64,000 nt of DNA from Sulfitobacter sp. EhC04 (GTDB lineage Bacteria > Pseudomonadota > Alphaproteobacteria > Rhodobacterales > Rhodobacteraceae), in assembly GCF_001650875.1 (NCBI RefSeq), contig NZ_LXYI01000089.1, positions 305,022 through 369,021 of the forward strand. Reading direction: 5' to 3'. Below the pieces are notes generated by a model. That model saw only the letters and a program-made list of their open reading frames with translations, made no database searches and was not told the origin of the DNA. The first letter of the stretch is position 1. Each line of letters starts with the position of its first letter. Made by a program: the position numbers and the translations under genes. This document shows positions 16,468 to 25,928 of this stretch, in pieces.

Positions 16468-17943
16468 TTACGCCCAATCGCGGCATATGTATTTGATTTC
16501 AGTATACTCTTCCATGCCACGGCGCGCGCCTTCGCGGCCAAGGCCAGACTGTTTGGTGCCCCCAAAGGGGATCGGTGCCCCGGTGACCTTGGTGCGGTTC
16601 ACCGCCACCATGCCAAATTGCAGCGCCCGTGAGACTCGGTAGATGCGGCGTGGGTCGTTGCTGTGCAAATAGGCGACCAGCCCGTATTCGGTGTCATTTG
16701 CCAGCGCGACCACCTCGTCCTCACTGTCGAAGGGTGCCAGGGCCGCAACCGGCCCAAAAGTTTCATCTGACATGATCGCAGCGTCGCGCGAAACGTCGGT
16801 CAGGACGGTGGGCTGATAGAACAGCGGACCAAGCGGGTCGCGCGCGCCGCCGCAGGCAAGCCTGGCCCCTTTTGCCATCGCGTCAGCGACATGTTCTTCC
16901 TGCTTCTGAACGGCCTTTTCGTTCATCAGGGGGCCGATGTCGGGATCGTCCATACCGACCCCGAGCGAGAGCGCGCGTGTCGCCGCTGTGAAGCGGGTGC
17001 AGAATTCATCATAGATTGCGCGCTCGACAAAGATCCGGTTGGCACCCAGACAGTCCTGTCCCGAGGTCGCGAACTTGGCCTTGATCGTTTCGGCGACGGC
17101 AACATCAAGATCGGCACCTTTGAACACGATCACCGGCGCGTGGCCGCCCAGTTCCATGACAAGTTTTTTCACGGTGTCCGCGGATTGCCGATAGAGAAGC
17201 CGTCCGATTTCGGTTGAGCCGGTGAAGGACAGAGCGCGCACGCGGGCGTCTTTTGTCCAGGGTTCGACCACAGTTGCCGCCCGACCCGTGACGACATTGA
17301 ACACGCCTGCCGGAACACCGGCCTTTTCGGCCAACTCGGCCAGCGCCAGCGCTGAAAACGGGGTTTCCCCCGAAGGATGGGCCACGACCGTACACCCAAC
17401 AGCCAGGGCGGCGGCGGCCTTGCGGGTCAGCATGGCGGCGGGGAAGTTCCAGGGTGTGATCAGGGCAACAACACCGACCGGTTCCAGCCACACCTCGACC
17501 TCTGCATCGGGCAGGTGGCTGGTGACCCCTTCGATATTCGGGCGCTTGGCTTCTTCGGCGTAGAATTCAACAAAGGACGCGGCATAGTCGATTTCACCAC
17601 GGGCCTCTGAGAGGGGCTTGCCCTGTTCCAGCACCATGATCCGCGCGAGGTCTTCCTTGTGGTCCAGGATCAGATCGAACCAACGGCGCAGGATGGCGGA
17701 CCTGTCCTGCGGAAGAAGTCCAGACCATGCGGGAAACGCCAATTGTGCCGCATCTACGGCGGCAAGGCTTTCCTGTGCGGTCAGACTGGCAACTTCGCCA
17801 ACCACCTCTCCGGTGGCGGGGTCGGTGACGCGAATGGTCTCGCCCGAGGCTGCCGCGCACCATTTGCCGCCGATGTAGGAAAAGCTGCGCACCAGTGACT
17901 TGTCGGAAATCTCGTTGCGGGCGGAAAGTGCCGTATTGCTCAT
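16468..17943 (-). CDS. ssd: Aldehyde dehydrogenase of ectoine catabolism (aspartate/succinate semialdehyde type)
   Basis: A 491-residue NAD(P)-dependent aldehyde dehydrogenase (also DoeC), expected to oxidise aspartate semialdehyde to aspartate. The cofactor/oxyanion segment TPWNFPAAMLTRK, the general base in MELGGHAP and the catalytic cysteine in SGQDCLGANR are all present, as is the C-terminal FGGTKQSGLGREG. Sequence character is closest to succinate-semialdehyde dehydrogenases, so the substrate rests on its position between asnC and atf. It starts 120 bp after the asnC stop and ends 10 bp before atf. Confidence 0.87.
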   Translation of the reverse strand: MSNTALSARNEISDKSLVRSFSYIGGKWCAAASGETIRVTDPATGEVVGEVASLTAQESLAAVDAAQLAFPAWSGLLPQDRSAILRRWFDLILDHKEDLARIMVLEQGKPLSEARGEIDYAASFVEFYAEEAKRPNIEGVTSHLPDAEVEVWLEPVGVVALITPWNFPAAMLTRKAAAALAVGCTVVAHPSGETPFSALALAELAEKAGVPAGVFNVVTGRAATVVEPWTKDARVRALSFTGSTEIGRLLYRQSADTVKKLVMELGGHAPVIVFKGADLDVAVAETIKAKFATSGQDCLGANRIFVERAIYDEFCTRFTAATRALSLGVGMDDPDIGPLMNEKAVQKQEEHVADAMAKGARLACGGARDPLGPLFYQPTVLTDVSRDAAIMSDETFGPVAALAPFDSEDEVVALANDTEYGLVAYLHSNDPRRIYRVSRALQFGMVAVNRTKVTGAPIPFGGTKQSGLGREGARRGMEEYTEIKYICRDWA

Positions 17944-18062
17944 GAACTGTTCTCCTTTCTTGCGCTGGATTGTCGGCCAGTTTCGAAAGAGAGTGAGACC
18001 ATATTTCGGGCCTCAGGCAGAGGAATCTCCTGCCCATTGCCTGTCTAATGGTGGTTTAGGCC

Positions 18063-18545
18063 CTAGTCCAATTTGCCCGCAATGAGGGATAGCGGCGGAA
18101 CGCCATGGCCCTTTACTGGTTTGGTCACGACATAGGTAAAATACTTGGACAGCCCGATTCGGGCGTTGAGCATTTCATCAATCAGCCGTTGGTACGTGTC
18201 GATGTCGCGGGTCAGGATTTGCAGAAGGTAATCGAAGCCGCCACCAAGCGCCCAGCAGGCCAGAACCTCGTCATAGCGCTGCATCGCAGCCTCAAAGGCC
18301 TGGAAACTGGCAGCGGTGTGGTCAGACAGTTCAGCCGCGACAAAGACCGTCAGGTGCGGCCCCAGCTTGCGCAGATTGATCTCGGCACGGTAGCCTTCAA
18401 TCAATCCGGCCTTTTCCAGTTTCTTTAGCCGTTCCCAACAGGGCGTCGGCGAAAGGTTGACCCGCTCCGCCAGCGCGGCCTTGGTGATGCGGCCTTCGCT
18501 TGACAGCACCCGCAGAATTTCCAGATCGCGGGCATCAAGCCGCAT
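18063..18545 (-). CDS. asnC: Lrp/AsnC family regulator of the ectoine operon
   Basis: A 160-residue Lrp/AsnC-type protein (DoeX in other hosts). The N-terminal helix-turn-helix is LDARDLEILRVLSSEGRI... with NLSPTPCWERLKKLEKAG. It is followed by a RAM ligand-binding domain (residues about 68-150) containing GGGFDYLLQILTRD and the C-terminal VVTKPVK. Lrp-type proteins bind amino acids and wrap or loop DNA as octamers. Its position between eutE and ssd matches the Ruegeria ectoine cluster, where the AsnC protein takes part in induction. Good start with MRLDARDLEIL. Confidence 0.9.
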   Translation of the reverse strand: MRLDARDLEILRVLSSEGRITKAALAERVNLSPTPCWERLKKLEKAGLIEGYRAEINLRKLGPHLTVFVAAELSDHTAASFQAFEAAMQRYDEVLACWALGGGFDYLLQILTRDIDTYQRLIDEMLNARIGLSKYFTYVVTKPVKGHGVPPLSLIAGKLD

Positions 18546-18567
18546 AGTGCCACCTCTTGCGAATGGG

Positions 18568-19560
18568 TCAGTCGTAGGTCAATCCAATCACCGCCGCGCA
18601 GTCGCCAGCCTTGACCAGGCCGGGAAAGTGACGGCTGATCAGGATGCCTGACCGCTTGGCCCTGAGTTCGGTCGGCGCGACACCCGTGCGGTCAGTACGC
18701 CAAACCCGCGCCACAAGGTCCCCTTTGGTGACTTCGCCGCCCAGATCGACGATCGGTTCACACAAACCGTCCTCCTCGGAGACGGTGAAACAGTCGTCAT
18801 CGGGCATATCTAGCTGAACCGTTGGATCAATCTGCATTTCGCCTCGTAAAATTCCTGCGTGAATCAACACGTTGCGCAGCCCTTTCTTGGCGATGGCAAT
18901 TGATTTGGCCGTCGCGGTGCCGCCCCCGCCCAACTCGGTCGTCACTAGCACCTTTCCCATGTCCTCGACAGCGGTATCATACATGCCGACATTGTCGATC
19001 TCGTAAAGCTGCACTGAATAGGGGGCGTTGAAGGCCTGCATCGCGGCAAGGCATGCGGCCTGCTGTGCCTTGTCTTCGAGAATATGCGCCGCGGCAAAGG
19101 GCACAAAGTCGAGGGTCTTGCCGCCGGAATGGAAATCCACCACGAGATCGGCCATCGGCAGCAAACTGCGCTGAAAATAATCAGCAATCTTTTGCGTCGG
19201 CGTCCCGTTGGGGCGACCCGGAAAGGCGCGGTTCATGTTGCCCTGGTCGATGGGTGAGGTGCGTCGGCCTGCGCGAAAGGCCGGATAGTTGAACGCCGGA
19301 ACAATGATCACCCGACCTGTGATGTCGTCGGGTTTCAGCGTGACGGTCATTTCTTGCAGGGCGACCGGGCCTTCGTATTCGTCGCCGTGATTGCCCCCGG
19401 TCAACAGCGCAGTCGGGCCATCCCCATTCTTGATCACGGTCAGCGGGATCATGATGGATCCCCAGGCGCTGTCATCACTGCTGTAGGGCAGCCGCAGAAA
19501 GCCGTGATGAATACCGTCGCGGTCAAACGGTATTGTCGGCGCAATCGGATTTTTCTTCAT
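18568..19560 (-). CDS. eutE: N-alpha-acetyl-L-2,4-diaminobutyrate deacetylase
   Basis: EutE (DoeB) removes the acetyl group from N-alpha-acetyl-diaminobutyrate, the ectoine ring-opening product, giving diaminobutyrate. The 330-residue protein belongs to the succinylglutamate desuccinylase/aspartoacylase metallopeptidase family. Zinc ligands are visible in GGNHGDEYEG (His and Glu) and VDFHSGG (His). A C-terminal beta domain starts near residue 260. It lies 3 bp downstream of eutD, so coupled translation is likely. Family and context agree; the exact acyl substrate is inferred from context. Confidence 0.88.
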   Translation of the reverse strand: MKKNPIAPTIPFDRDGIHHGFLRLPYSSDDSAWGSIMIPLTVIKNGDGPTALLTGGNHGDEYEGPVALQEMTVTLKPDDITGRVIIVPAFNYPAFRAGRRTSPIDQGNMNRAFPGRPNGTPTQKIADYFQRSLLPMADLVVDFHSGGKTLDFVPFAAAHILEDKAQQAACLAAMQAFNAPYSVQLYEIDNVGMYDTAVEDMGKVLVTTELGGGGTATAKSIAIAKKGLRNVLIHAGILRGEMQIDPTVQLDMPDDDCFTVSEEDGLCEPIVDLGGEVTKGDLVARVWRTDRTGVAPTELRAKRSGILISRHFPGLVKAGDCAAVIGLTYD

Positions 19561-19563
19561 TGC

Positions 19564-20751
19564 CTAATCCTTTACAAACATCTTGCGCGGTACATCAGAC
19601 AGGCATTCATGGCCTGTCTTTGTTATGCGAATGCTCTCGGTGATCTCGAAGCCCCAGTCCTCCATCCAGAGGCCGGTCATGAAATGCATTGTCATGTTTT
19701 CCCGAAGCACCGTCTTGTCGCCCGGACGCAGTGAATAGGTCCGTTCGCCCCAATCGGGAGGGTAGCTGACGCCGATCGGATATCCGGTGCGGTTGTCCTT
19801 CTCGATCCCGTATTTCCGCAGCACCTTGAAGAAGGACCGGGCGATATCTTCGCACAGGTTGCCTTCTTTTGCCGCCTCCAGCCCCGCCTCCATGCCTTCC
19901 AGCACCGCTTTCTCTGCATCCAGGAATGTCTGCGTCGGTTTGCCCAGAAAGACCGTGCGCGACAGCGGGCAATGGTAGCGGCGATAGGTGCCTGCAATCT
20001 CGAAGAACGTGCCTTCGCCGGATTTCATCGGCCCGTCATCCCATGTCAGATGCGGCGCGGCCGCGTCCGAGCCCGAGGGCAAGAGCGGCACAATCGCCGG
20101 ATAGTCGCCACCGCCCCCGATCTCGGGGTCATAGCGAAGGGCCGCATCATAGATATCAGCGACCAGATCGCATTTGCGAATGCCCGGCTCGACCTTGTCG
20201 AAGATGCGTTCGTGCATCCGGCCCACGATGCGGCCCGCAATACGCATGTAGTCAAGCTCGGTATCGGATTTCACGGAACGCTGCCAGTTGACCAATGCTG
20301 TGGCATCGGCAAAGCGTGCGTCCGGCAAGTGGTCCTGCAGCGAAGCAAAGGCCGCCGCCGAGAACCAGTAATTGTCCATCTCGACACCGATTGTGCCCTT
20401 GGCCAACCTGCGGTCCACCAATTGCGCCGAGAGGTAATCCATCGGGTGCCGCTCGGTCGATTGGACGTAATTGTCGGGGTAGCCGATGATGTTGGCGGGG
20501 TCCATGAAACAGGTTCTGACCGCGCCATTGGCATCCTGCCCACGCCCATACCAGATCGGCTCGCCCTCCAGCCCCAGCACAACGCATTGATGTACGTAAA
20601 AGGACCAGCCGTCATAACCTGTCAGCCAGTTCATGTTGCTGGGGTCCGAGATGATCAACAGATCAAGCCCGCGCTGCTGCATGGCCTCGCGTGTCTTGGC
20701 GATGCGCGCATTGAATTCATCGCGGGAAAAATGGAGTGTCGGCGTTGGCAT
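19564..20751 (-). CDS. eutD: Ectoine hydrolase, M24 peptidase family
   Basis: EutD (DoeA) opens the ectoine ring to N-acetyl-diaminobutyrate. The 395-residue protein has the creatinase/prolidase N-terminal domain (DLLIISDPSNMNWLTGYDGWSFY) and a pita-bread C-terminal domain from about residue 165 (MRIAGRIVGRMHE, TRPG-like segments and HFMTGLWMEDWGFEITESI). The ATG at 20751 gives the family start MPTPTLHFSRDEF; a longer in-frame frame up to 20826 would overlap eutC. It lies 13 bp after the eutC stop. Confidence 0.9.
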   Translation of the reverse strand: MPTPTLHFSRDEFNARIAKTREAMQQRGLDLLIISDPSNMNWLTGYDGWSFYVHQCVVLGLEGEPIWYGRGQDANGAVRTCFMDPANIIGYPDNYVQSTERHPMDYLSAQLVDRRLAKGTIGVEMDNYWFSAAAFASLQDHLPDARFADATALVNWQRSVKSDTELDYMRIAGRIVGRMHERIFDKVEPGIRKCDLVADIYDAALRYDPEIGGGGDYPAIVPLLPSGSDAAAPHLTWDDGPMKSGEGTFFEIAGTYRRYHCPLSRTVFLGKPTQTFLDAEKAVLEGMEAGLEAAKEGNLCEDIARSFFKVLRKYGIEKDNRTGYPIGVSYPPDWGERTYSLRPGDKTVLRENMTMHFMTGLWMEDWGFEITESIRITKTGHECLSDVPRKMFVKD

Positions 20752-20764
20752 GATTGAAACTCGA

Positions 20765-21757
20765 CTAGCTGTTGAAGGTGGCACCCTTGCCAGCGGCCAG
20801 AGCGCGATGGCGGGCAAGAGTGGCAATGGCGGTATCCTGAACGCCAGTGCCGGTCAGATCGGCGATGATGATATCGGCGCTGGACTGGCGACCTGGGGCC
20901 TTGCCCGCAGTGATATCCCCCAGCTCCGAAAAACTGCGATTGGCGGGTATAAGCCCCGCCTCGATGGCGCTGCGCAACTCGCCCTTGACCGCGCATTGTG
21001 CCTGAGCGTCCGGGACGTAGAGCGTGGCCTTGGCCAGACACGCCGGTGCCAGTTCGGCCTTGTGTTCCTGATCCGAGCCCATCGCGATGATCAACTGCCC
21101 CGGTTGCAGCCAGTCCGCCATGACCAGAGGCGTGGAGGACGGTGTGGTCGTCACGACAATATCGGCGGACTGCACAGCCTTGGCGATGTCCTCGCTTGCG
21201 GTGACGTCAATGCCCAGTTCATCTGACAATCGCGCGGCTGTCGCCCTGGCCTTGGCATGGTCGCGTGCCCAGATCACCGCGCTTTCGATCTTGCGCACGA
21301 GCGTCAGCGCCTTGAGTTGCAAAGCTGCCTGCACCCCTGCACCCAGGATGCAGGCGCGCGTCGCATCGTTGCGGGCAAGATGGCGGGCGGCGACGGCCCC
21401 TGCGGCCGCTGTGCGCACATCAGTAAGATAGCCATTGTCCAGAAGCAGCGCCTCAAGCATCCCCGTCCGGCTGGAAAACAACACCATCAGCCCGGAGGTG
21501 CTTGGCAGGCCCAGCTTGGGATTGTCGAAAAATCCTGGGCTCATCTTCATGGCAAAGCTGTCGACACCGGGGACATAGGCGGATTTGACGCAGACTTCGC
21601 CGTTATGGTCGGGGACCATCAGCGTCATGATCGGCGGCATCACAACCTTGCCCCCGGCCAATGTTGTAAACCCCTCTTCGACACAGGTTACCGCATCGCC
21701 ATCCAGGGGCACCAGTTCCCGCAGTTCGGCTTCCGTAAGGATTTTGATTTCAGGCAT
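20765..21757 (-). CDS. eutC: Ectoine utilization protein EutC (ornithine cyclodeaminase family)
   Basis: A 330-residue member of the ornithine cyclodeaminase/mu-crystallin family, proposed with EutA and EutB to convert 5-hydroxyectoine to ectoine. An NAD-binding Rossmann motif, ACILGAGVQAALQLKAL, sits near residue 125, and the substrate-side stretch FAMKMSPGFFDNPKLGL lies before it. The ATG at 21757 is used because GAGGGGAAAG precedes it; it overlaps the eutB end by 8 bp. The precise reaction of EutABC is not settled in the literature I know. Confidence 0.87.
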   Translation of the reverse strand: MPEIKILTEAELRELVPLDGDAVTCVEEGFTTLAGGKVVMPPIMTLMVPDHNGEVCVKSAYVPGVDSFAMKMSPGFFDNPKLGLPSTSGLMVLFSSRTGMLEALLLDNGYLTDVRTAAAGAVAARHLARNDATRACILGAGVQAALQLKALTLVRKIESAVIWARDHAKARATAARLSDELGIDVTASEDIAKAVQSADIVVTTTPSSTPLVMADWLQPGQLIIAMGSDQEHKAELAPACLAKATLYVPDAQAQCAVKGELRSAIEAGLIPANRSFSELGDITAGKAPGRQSSADIIIADLTGTGVQDTAIATLARHRALAAGKGATFNS

Positions 21758-22748
21758 CTTTCCCCTCCGCAGCAACATCCACATCTTCGCCGGAGATGAT
21801 CCGGTGGTGCAGGTTCATGTCGATATTCTGGCCGGAGATCAGAGAGACACAGCGCCCAGGCTTGTCGATCTTGCCCGCCAGCAATGCGGCGATGCCGACG
21901 CTGCCGGACCCTTCGATGATCTGACGTTCATGCCAATAGGCGTGGCGAATGGCGGCAGCGATTTCCGCTTCCGACACCAGAACGATCCCATCCACCAGAT
22001 CGCGGGTCATGGCAAAGGTATAGGCGTTGTCCATCCCGATGCCGCCGCCCAGAGAATCCGCCAATGTTGCGACTTCCTCGACCATCACCGGTTTTCCGGC
22101 GTTCTGGGATGCGTGCATCGCCGCGCCACGCTCCATCGAGATACCGATCACCCGGATTGCGGGGTTGGCCGCCTTCAACACCATGGCCACGCCCGAGATC
22201 AATCCGCCGCCGGACAAGGGCACCAGAACGGTTTGCAGGTCTGGTGTCTGTTCCAGTATTTCCAGCGCAACCGTGCTTTGCCCGGCGATGATATCGGGGT
22301 GATCAAAGGGCGGCAGCATCACCATGCCTTCACCCACCAACTTGTCGACCTCGACTTGCGCGTCATCCTGACTGCGTCCGACGATCCGCACTTCGGCACC
22401 TTGCGCCTTGATCCCGTCCACCTTGTTTTGCGGCACCAGTCCGGACATGCAGATGATGCACCGCACACCGGCCTGCGCCGCGGCATAGGCTAGCCCGCGC
22501 CCGTGATTGCCGGTCGACACGCCGACAACACCCTTGGCGCGCTGCGCGTCGCTGAGAGACAGGACCGCATTGGTGGCCCCACGCAGTTTGAAGCTGCCGG
22601 TGATCTGTGTGTTTTCAAGTTTCAGGCGAATGCCGCCGCCTGTGGCTTCGCTCAGTGTTTCCGAGGTCACCGTTGGCGTCAGCCGTACCGCTCCTGCAAT
22701 CTGTGCGCGCGCAGCGTAACTTGCCTGAAGTGTAATTCCAGAGCCCAT
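21750..22748 (-). CDS. eutB: Hydroxyectoine utilization dehydratase EutB (PLP, threonine dehydratase-like)
   Basis: A 332-residue fold-type-II PLP enzyme resembling serine/threonine dehydratase. The Schiff-base lysine is in TGSFKLRGATNA, substrate-loop residues are in VSTGNHGRGLAYAA, and the glycine-rich phosphate site is VPLSGGGLISGVA. In ectoine clusters it is proposed to dehydrate 5-hydroxyectoine. It is flanked by eutA and eutC; the 20-bp gap to eutA and 8-bp overlap with eutC indicate one transcript. Confidence 0.88.
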   Translation of the reverse strand: MGSGITLQASYAARAQIAGAVRLTPTVTSETLSEATGGGIRLKLENTQITGSFKLRGATNAVLSLSDAQRAKGVVGVSTGNHGRGLAYAAAQAGVRCIICMSGLVPQNKVDGIKAQGAEVRIVGRSQDDAQVEVDKLVGEGMVMLPPFDHPDIIAGQSTVALEILEQTPDLQTVLVPLSGGGLISGVAMVLKAANPAIRVIGISMERGAAMHASQNAGKPVMVEEVATLADSLGGGIGMDNAYTFAMTRDLVDGIVLVSEAEIAAAIRHAYWHERQIIEGSGSVGIAALLAGKIDKPGRCVSLISGQNIDMNLHHRIISGEDVDVAAEGKDA

Positions 22749-22768
22749 CTTTCCGTCCTGTCTATGAT

Positions 22769-23563
22769 CTACTTGGTAAAAAGCGTACCGCCTGAAGGAA
22801 CGTCATCCGTAATCGCAAGATGTCGCATGCATCGCCAGATCATCGCCTGATTGGAGGTGATCACCGGCTTGCCCAGGCGGTTTTCGATTTGTGAGACACA
22901 TCCCAGCGCCCGCACCGCGGTACAGGAGATAAAGAGTGCATCGGATTGCGGATCGCAGGCCGCGACCCCGGCTTCAATGATGCTTTCTCTGGACAGGCGC
23001 GCCATTTCGCGATCATCGGATAGATCAAAACAGGTCGCATTGACCACGTTCGGCCCGTGTTCGGAAAAATAGCGAACAAGCGAATCCGTCACATCCCGAG
23101 TGTAGGGCGTCAGCACGCTGACTTTCTTTATCCCCAAAGCGCCAAAGGCATCAACGGCCGCAGAACTGGGCGTCACACAGGGCGTGCCCGGTTTTGCGCT
23201 GTTCATGTGTTCGGCAACCTTGTCGTTCCCCAGAACCACAGAGGCCGCCGTACACCCATAGACCAGGACGTCCAGTGGTTCATCCGGCAGGATGTTCGCC
23301 GCCGCCGCCGCCAGACGCGGTCCGGTGCGCAGCAGGCTTTCGTGGGTCGTCGGATTTTCAAACCCGATGCGGTTGACGTAAACGCCGACCTGCTGGCGAT
23401 GCAATACGCGCGCAAAATCCGCTTCCGTCGTGTGGTCCGTGGCCAACACCACCAGCCCGATCCGCTTTGCGATTGCTCTTGCATCAAGCCTGGCTGTCAC
23501 GGAGGAAATGGAGGATTGGACATCCAGCGTCACGGCGCCGCTCACACAACAAGTACCGGACAT
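22769..23563 (-). CDS. eutA: Ectoine utilization protein EutA (Asp/Glu racemase-like)
   Basis: A 264-residue protein of the aspartate/glutamate/maleate racemase-like superfamily. The two active-site cysteines expected for this fold are in VLVYGCTAASVVLG and ALFISCTAVRALG. It is placed first of the eutABC trio that is thought to handle hydroxyectoine. The ATG at 23563 overlaps the end of usp by 22 bp. A GTG at 23533, lying 9 bp after the usp stop, is an equally plausible start and would remove 10 residues. Confidence 0.85.
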   Translation of the reverse strand: MSGTCCVSGAVTLDVQSSISSVTARLDARAIAKRIGLVVLATDHTTEADFARVLHRQQVGVYVNRIGFENPTTHESLLRTGPRLAAAAANILPDEPLDVLVYGCTAASVVLGNDKVAEHMNSAKPGTPCVTPSSAAVDAFGALGIKKVSVLTPYTRDVTDSLVRYFSEHGPNVVNATCFDLSDDREMARLSRESIIEAGVAACDPQSDALFISCTAVRALGCVSQIENRLGKPVITSNQAMIWRCMRHLAITDDVPSGGTLFTK

Positions 23564-23979
23564 TTCGAGAGGCTTGTCACTTTGTGAGAGACACTCCCCA
23601 GCAAGAACCCCTCGATCGACCCCATGCCACGGCTGCCCATAACAATCAGGTCATTCTTATGCTCTTGCGAAAAGCTGACGATTGTCCGGGCCGTGGGACC
23701 CCCTTTGACAAAGGCTCTGATCTTTTCGCAGCCGCTTTCGCGCGCAATGGAAGCGCCGCGCTCGGCGACCTCCTTGGCATGCGTCTTCATGATCTCGTCA
23801 ACATCGTCGGGTTTTTCCGCGTCATTCACATACATGGATCCTTCCAGCACGGAATGGTGTCGATAAAGTGTCAGAACTGTCAGTTCGGCACCACTTAGCT
23901 TTGCCAGTTCCGCCCCTTTGCGCAACGCGGATTGCGATCCTTCGGAACCATCAAAGGCGATCAGTATTGATTTGAACAT
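23542..23979 (-). CDS. usp: Universal stress protein (UspA/TeaD-like) of the ectoine TRAP operon
   Basis: A 145-residue single-domain UspA protein. The nucleotide-binding pattern is intact: ILIAFDGSEGSQSAL at the N-terminus and GSRGMGSIEGFLLGSVSHKV near the C-terminus, which fits an ATP-binding type. In Halomonas the related TeaD binds ATP and tunes the ectoine TRAP transporter TeaABC; the same role for UehABC is inferred from its place 13 bp after uehC. Confidence 0.9.
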   Translation of the reverse strand: MFKSILIAFDGSEGSQSALRKGAELAKLSGAELTVLTLYRHHSVLEGSMYVNDAEKPDDVDEIMKTHAKEVAERGASIARESGCEKIRAFVKGGPTARTIVSFSQEHKNDLIVMGSRGMGSIEGFLLGSVSHKVTSLSKCPVLVV

Positions 23980-23992
23980 ATCCGTGCTCCGT

Positions 23993-25279
23993 TTACTTGG
24001 CGAAGGCGACGTCGCGCAGGAACAGCGCGATCTGCGGGAAGAAGATCATCAAGACCGAGACACTCAGAAGCATAACCACGAAGGGCGGGGTGCCGCGGAT
24101 CACGTCCAGATAAGGGCGTTTAAAGACAGCGACTGCCGTGAAGATATCGCATCCAAACGGCGGCGTGGCCGAACCGATGGCGGCCTGTAATGTGATCAGC
24201 GTGCCCACAAGGATCGGATCAAGACCCGTCTTTTCAACCACCGGCGCAAAGATCGGGACAAAGATCAGGATGACCACGATCGGATCAACAAACATGCAGC
24301 CAATGAAAAAGGCGATGGCAATGGTGAAGAGCACACCGATCTGCCCCATCTCATCAACACCGATCGCGCTTAGAATCTGCTGCGGAATTTGCGCAAAGGA
24401 CAGCACCCAGGCAAAGGCCGCCCCTGCGCCGACAAGGATAAAGACCACAGCCGTGACCATGCCCGTCGACAGGGCGACATGGTACAAATCTGTTATCTTC
24501 ATCGTGCGGAAAATAAATGTCTCAAGGATAACCGCATAGGCCACGCTGATCGCAGCGGCTTCGGTCGGGCTGAAGATGCCGAAAAAGATGCCGCCAATGA
24601 TCAGAACCGGGAACCCGAGCGGCCACAGGGCGCGTCTCACCGAAGTGAGCCGTTCGCTCCAGCTGGCCTTTGGTTCGGTCGGGACGTTGTTAATCTTTGC
24701 ATAGACCATGCTGTAAATCGAAAACATGAACAGGATCAGCAATCCGGGGCCGAGGCCCGCGATGAACAGCTCGGGGATCGAGGCTTTGGCTACGACACCA
24801 TAGATGATCATGCCGATACTGGGCGGGATCAGAAAGGCGATGTCACTTGAGTTGACGATCAGGGCCAGCACGAACGAGTCCTTGTAGCCGCCTTTCAGCA
24901 TCCGTGGTCTCAGCGGCGTGCCGACGGCCACAACCGTGGCCTGGGTAGAGCCCGAGACGGCCCCGAACAATGCGCATGCCGAAGCTGTACTGACAGCCAG
25001 ACCACCCCGGATGTGCCGGATAAAGGCCATCACCATGTCGATCAGCCGCCCGGCAGATTCCCCGCGCGTCATGACGTCGGCGGCGAGGATGAACATCGGC
25101 ACAGCGATCAGCGAGGAGGGCCGGATACCCCCCAGCATCTGCTGGATCATGAATTCGGTTTTGTCGATCGTGCCAAATAGTTCGATAACGCCGATAAACG
25201 CCCCGGCGATCAGCGGAACCATCATCGGAAAGCCCATAAGCAGAAGCACGATCATTACGGAAAACATCACGAGTGCCAT
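23993..25279 (-). CDS. uehC: Ectoine/hydroxyectoine TRAP transporter, large membrane subunit
   Basis: The 428-residue DctM-type subunit is the sodium-coupled translocating component of a TRAP importer. It has about twelve hydrophobic segments, the early MVPLIAGAFIGVIE, and the conserved FALIVNSS-type and IPPSIGMIIYG turns in the first half, with GCMFVDPIVVILIFVPIF in the second. It starts 2 bp after the uehB stop. The substrate is assigned from the surrounding eut genes. Confidence 0.91.
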   Translation of the reverse strand: MALVMFSVMIVLLLMGFPMMVPLIAGAFIGVIELFGTIDKTEFMIQQMLGGIRPSSLIAVPMFILAADVMTRGESAGRLIDMVMAFIRHIRGGLAVSTASACALFGAVSGSTQATVVAVGTPLRPRMLKGGYKDSFVLALIVNSSDIAFLIPPSIGMIIYGVVAKASIPELFIAGLGPGLLILFMFSIYSMVYAKINNVPTEPKASWSERLTSVRRALWPLGFPVLIIGGIFFGIFSPTEAAAISVAYAVILETFIFRTMKITDLYHVALSTGMVTAVVFILVGAGAAFAWVLSFAQIPQQILSAIGVDEMGQIGVLFTIAIAFFIGCMFVDPIVVILIFVPIFAPVVEKTGLDPILVGTLITLQAAIGSATPPFGCDIFTAVAVFKRPYLDVIRGTPPFVVMLLSVSVLMIFFPQIALFLRDVAFAK

Positions 25280-25281
25280 CG

Positions 25282-25854
25282 TTAAAGCTCCAATTCCAAT
25301 TCCTGCGCATCCGCCTCGCGCAGGTCGGTTGCCAGGTAGATTTCAGGTTCCTGAAGATTGCGCAGAAAGGTCAGCGCGTATTGAATGCCCGTCACAAAAA
25401 GGCCAATCGGCACCCATAGATAGCTGATATAGATCGGTATCCCGAGCGCCGGATAAACCCGCCCCTTGGCCTGCAGGCTGATGATGTACTGCACCGCATA
25501 CCAGGCGAGAACCAGCAGCAGAACGGCGGTCACTGCAGTGATGATGATGATCAGGATTTTTCTGGCCCGCTCCGGCAGCGCATCGGAGATTGCGGACATC
25601 CGGATATGCCGCCCATGGCGTGCCGCGTAACCAATTCCGGCAAAGGTCACCAACAGGATGAAGATGCTGTTCAGCTCTTCGGCAAAGATGATGGAATGGT
25701 TGAATACGAACCTGCTGACCACATTGGCGATGGTGTTGATTGCCATCAGGATCACGCCGGTCGCCATGATGATCCGTTCGAGCGCGGCGATGCCGCTGTC
25801 GATGGTATCAATAATACCGGCCAATCCCGCCCGTTTTTGCGTCGTATTGCTCAT
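25282..25854 (-). CDS. uehB: Ectoine/hydroxyectoine TRAP transporter, small membrane subunit
   Basis: A 190-residue DctQ-type protein with four hydrophobic segments and the conserved FAEELNSIFILLVTFAGIGYAAR stretch (glutamate in TM2, then arginine-rich HGRHIRMS). It stabilises the large TRAP subunit. The ATG at 25854 gives MSNTTQKRAG; a longer in-frame frame to 25944 would read through the intergenic hairpin. It is separated from uehA by 147 bp, unlike the other close gene junctions here. Confidence 0.9.
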   Translation of the reverse strand: MSNTTQKRAGLAGIIDTIDSGIAALERIIMATGVILMAINTIANVVSRFVFNHSIIFAEELNSIFILLVTFAGIGYAARHGRHIRMSAISDALPERARKILIIIITAVTAVLLLVLAWYAVQYIISLQAKGRVYPALGIPIYISYLWVPIGLFVTGIQYALTFLRNLQEPEIYLATDLREADAQELELEL

Positions 25855-25928
25855 GGTTACTCCCCGCGGACATGTGCCGACTTGGTGGCACGCCCCGTTC
25901 TTGCATTTCGAGCCTGTCAGTAAAGTCG